Part shown: in pieces, positions 62,652-64,000 of the stretch | Layout of the letters: each line of letters begins with the position of its first letter | Numbering within the stretch: the first letter of the stretch is position 1 | From: Amycolatopsis sp. NBC_01480 | GTDB lineage: Bacteria; Actinomycetota; Actinomycetes; Mycobacteriales; Pseudonocardiaceae | Assembly: GCF_036227205.1 (NCBI RefSeq) | Contig: NZ_CP109442.1 | Coordinates: 6,076,001-6,140,000, forward strand | Length of the DNA: 64,000 nt | Direction of reading: 5' to 3' | Notes under the pieces: model-generated | What the model was told of the DNA's origin: nothing | Database searches by the model: none | What the model saw: the letters and a program-made list of their open reading frames with translations, nothing else | Program-made: the position numbers and the translations under genes

Positions 62652-63076
62652 CTTCGCAGCCGCAGCCGACCCGCAAGGATCACGAGACGTTCTGTCAGAC
62701 GGAGGAATGGCGCCGGGTCCGCGACGCTCGCGGGCGGACCGGAACGCACCACGTCACGTACGAACTCGATCTGGCCGACAGCAGGATTCTGCGCACGCGC
62801 ATCTCGCACCCGGTGGACCGCAGCGACTACGGGCCGGGTATCTGGAAGCACATCCTGCGCGATCAGCTCGAAGTGACGGAACCGGTGTTCTGGTCCTGCG
62901 TGCAGGACGGCATCAAACCGGCTCGCGGCGTGCCTGAGCCGCCGCCGGGGGCCCTGCCCGCGGACCTCGTGCACCTGCTGATCTCCCGTGTCGGCGTCGA
63001 CGAGGCCGAGGTGGCCGGGATGAGCAAGGGCGAGGCGGTGGCCAGGCTTCAGAGCTACTGGACCGAGGGCGCCTGA
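62648..63076 (+). CDS. toxin of a Phd-type toxin-antitoxin pair
   Basis: A 142-residue cytoplasmic protein. Visible elements are QTEEWRRVRDARGRTGTHHV (18-37), then YELDLADSRILRTRISHPVD (39-58) and YGPGIWKHILRDQLEVTE (about 63-80); the C-terminal third is helical. It matches small actinobacterial proteins annotated as cytotoxic translational repressors, which follow Phd-like antitoxins; several residues (H35, H36, R49, H55) could form an RNase site, but the fold is not certain. GTG start overlapping the antitoxin. The stop sits in a CGCCTGATCAGGCG palindrome (63070-63083). Confidence 0.8.
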   Translation: MTSQPQPTRKDHETFCQTEEWRRVRDARGRTGTHHVTYELDLADSRILRTRISHPVDRSDYGPGIWKHILRDQLEVTEPVFWSCVQDGIKPARGVPEPPPGALPADLVHLLISRVGVDEAEVAGMSKGEAVARLQSYWTEGA

Positions 63077-63178
63077 TCAGGCGGCAACGTCTGGCTGTGC
63101 GGCGTCCGAGCGGGGGCTGACCCCACCGGGAAAAGGCGTGCTGCCCGGATGTCCCCGTTGATCTTGGTCGCGAAAGCT

Positions 63179-63214
63179 GAGGGTGTCCGTATCCCCGAAT
63201 GAAGGGACACCCTC
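63179..63214 (+). promoter_or_regulatory. hairpin covering the ribosome site of the protease gene
   Basis: GAGGGTGTCC (63179-63188) pairs with GGACACCCTC (63205-63214); the AAGGGA ribosome-site candidate (63202-63207) lies partly in the right arm, and the GTG follows 2 nt later. It may lower or regulate translation. Confidence 0.6.
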
Positions 63215-63215
63215 G

Positions 63216-64000
63216 GTGTTCAACCTGAAGTCCGCGCCCCGACGCGTGGTGAGTGCCGCCGCGGTGGCGGTTGCCGGTGTGGCGTGCGCGAGCCTGGTGA
63301 CGGCCGGCAGTGCCGAAGCCATCGTCAACGGGCAGGACTCCACGCAGCGCTACTCGTTCATGGCCTCGATCCCGGAGACGGTGAACGGGACCGGGCAGCA
63401 CGGCGTTTGCGGCGCGTCCCTGATCGACCCCCAATGGGTGGTGACGGCCGGGCACTGCGTCGACCCGAGCCTGGTGACGCCGGACGGCACGGTCCGCGTC
63501 GGCAGTGAGTTCCGGTCCTCCGGGGGCACCGTCCGCCGCATCGCGAAGATGGTGACGAGCCCCGGTTACCGGCTGACTGGCGAGAAACCGTACAACCAGA
63601 ACGACATCGCGCTGATCAAGCTCGACCGGCCGGTCGCCGAGCAGCCCGTTCGCCCGGCCGTCTGGCCCGGTGCGCCCGGCACTCCGACCCGGCTCCTCGG
63701 CTTCGGCACCGTCGTCGACACCAACGACGTCACCAAGGCCGTGTACGCGGAACGGCTCCAGCAACTCGACACACGCCGGGGCGCCGACGCCGAGTGCGGT
63801 CCCGGGTACGCGGGTTGGAGCCGGTTGTGCACGATCAGCCCGAAGCCGGATGCCATGGCGTGCATCGGGGATTCCGGCGGCCCGCAGATCCGGCGCGGCT
63901 TCGACGGGCAGTGGGAACTGATCGGGACCACCTCGGGCCCCGGCAGCCCCCGTCCGACCTGCGCGGGCGGGCCGGGCCTGTACAGCAACGTTTCCGCGTT
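63216..64000 (+). CDS. secreted trypsin-like serine protease (S1), truncated by the window end
   Basis: The first 261 codons are visible. A signal peptide (VVSAAAVAVAGVACASLVTA core) leads directly to IVNGQ (I36 onward), with almost no propeptide, so the mature N-terminus may be created by signal peptidase and the enzyme active at once. The catalytic triad is H80 (VVTAGHC), D130 (QNDIALIKL) and S220 (CIGDSGGPQ). Disulfide cysteines include C65, C81, C194, C205 and C216. D214-equivalent specificity residues cannot be assigned safely. GTG start at 63216 with a hairpin over the ribosome site. The C-terminus continues past base 64000. Confidence 0.92.
   Translation, partial: MFNLKSAPRRVVSAAAVAVAGVACASLVTAGSAEAIVNGQDSTQRYSFMASIPETVNGTGQHGVCGASLIDPQWVVTAGHCVDPSLVTPDGTVRVGSEFRSSGGTVRRIAKMVTSPGYRLTGEKPYNQNDIALIKLDRPVAEQPVRPAVWPGAPGTPTRLLGFGTVVDTNDVTKAVYAERLQQLDTRRGADAECGPGYAGWSRLCTISPKPDAMACIGDSGGPQIRRGFDGQWELIGTTSGPGSPRPTCAGGPGLYSNVSA

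Overview
The window is very GC-rich, has strong G/C third-position bias and many GTG starts, and uses actinobacterial signals such as TCGAAC-N4-GTTCGA LexA boxes, a mycothiol-dependent enzyme family and a DUF3046-recA-recX neighbourhood. Together these point to a filamentous actinomycete. The gene order and dispersed palindromes look most like Pseudonocardiaceae, Amycolatopsis-type; that assignment is inference. No rRNA, tRNA, insertion sequence or CRISPR array was seen.

Layout. 1-7.7 kb: the 3' end of a DUF885 gene, a methyltransferase, an EamA exporter, a GNAT/YbaK pair, a LexA-boxed HEPN/mycothiol-enzyme pair, a VOC protein, an ACT-GNAT protein and peptide deformylase. 7.7-17 kb: the large helicase Lhr, a membrane Hsp70, DUF3046, recA and recX. 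17-24.5 kb: the Entner-Doudoroff pair edd-eda and a coupled succinate dehydrogenase operon that ends in a nucleotidyltransferase. 24.5-30 kb: accessory singletons, including a DUF4037 gene with a frameshifted end, a DUF4041/GIY-YIG protein and a methyltransferase with a disturbed N-terminus. 30-36 kb: a glutamate-type ABC importer (gluABCD order) divergent from a two-component system. 36-41 kb: a decayed stretch, an MFS carrier, a secreted protein, a short STAND NTPase and a TAXI lipoprotein. 41.2-43.6 kb: a four-gene type VII secretion toxin operon (WXG100-like protein, nuclease toxin, pentapeptide-repeat protein, YbaB-like protein). 43.7-56 kb: housekeeping genes miaB, DUF349, miaA, dapF, an atypical valS, hflX, and an MFS/ArsR-type pair with a clear operator. 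56-64 kb: lexA divergent from a LysM division-inhibitor-like gene, then nrdR-nrdJ, a Phd-type toxin-antitoxin pair and a truncated trypsin-like protease.

How the parts fit. DNA-damage control is the main theme. LexA boxes lie at 3540, 14867, 57117 and 57198. Sequences matching the LexA-independent PafBC-type promoter (TTGTCRGTG-N8-TANNNT) lie before the VOC gene, recA and the LysM gene, so both damage-response branches appear to meet in this window. Nucleotide supply (nrdRJ) has NrdR-box-like and DnaA-box-like sequences upstream. Many genes carry a TANNNT hexamer 6-8 nt before the start codon, consistent with leaderless transcripts.

The most system-like novelty is the 41.2-43.6 kb toxin operon. 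Repeat families, frameshifts and regulatory motifs are listed individually. All family assignments come from reading the sequences; no database search was run.
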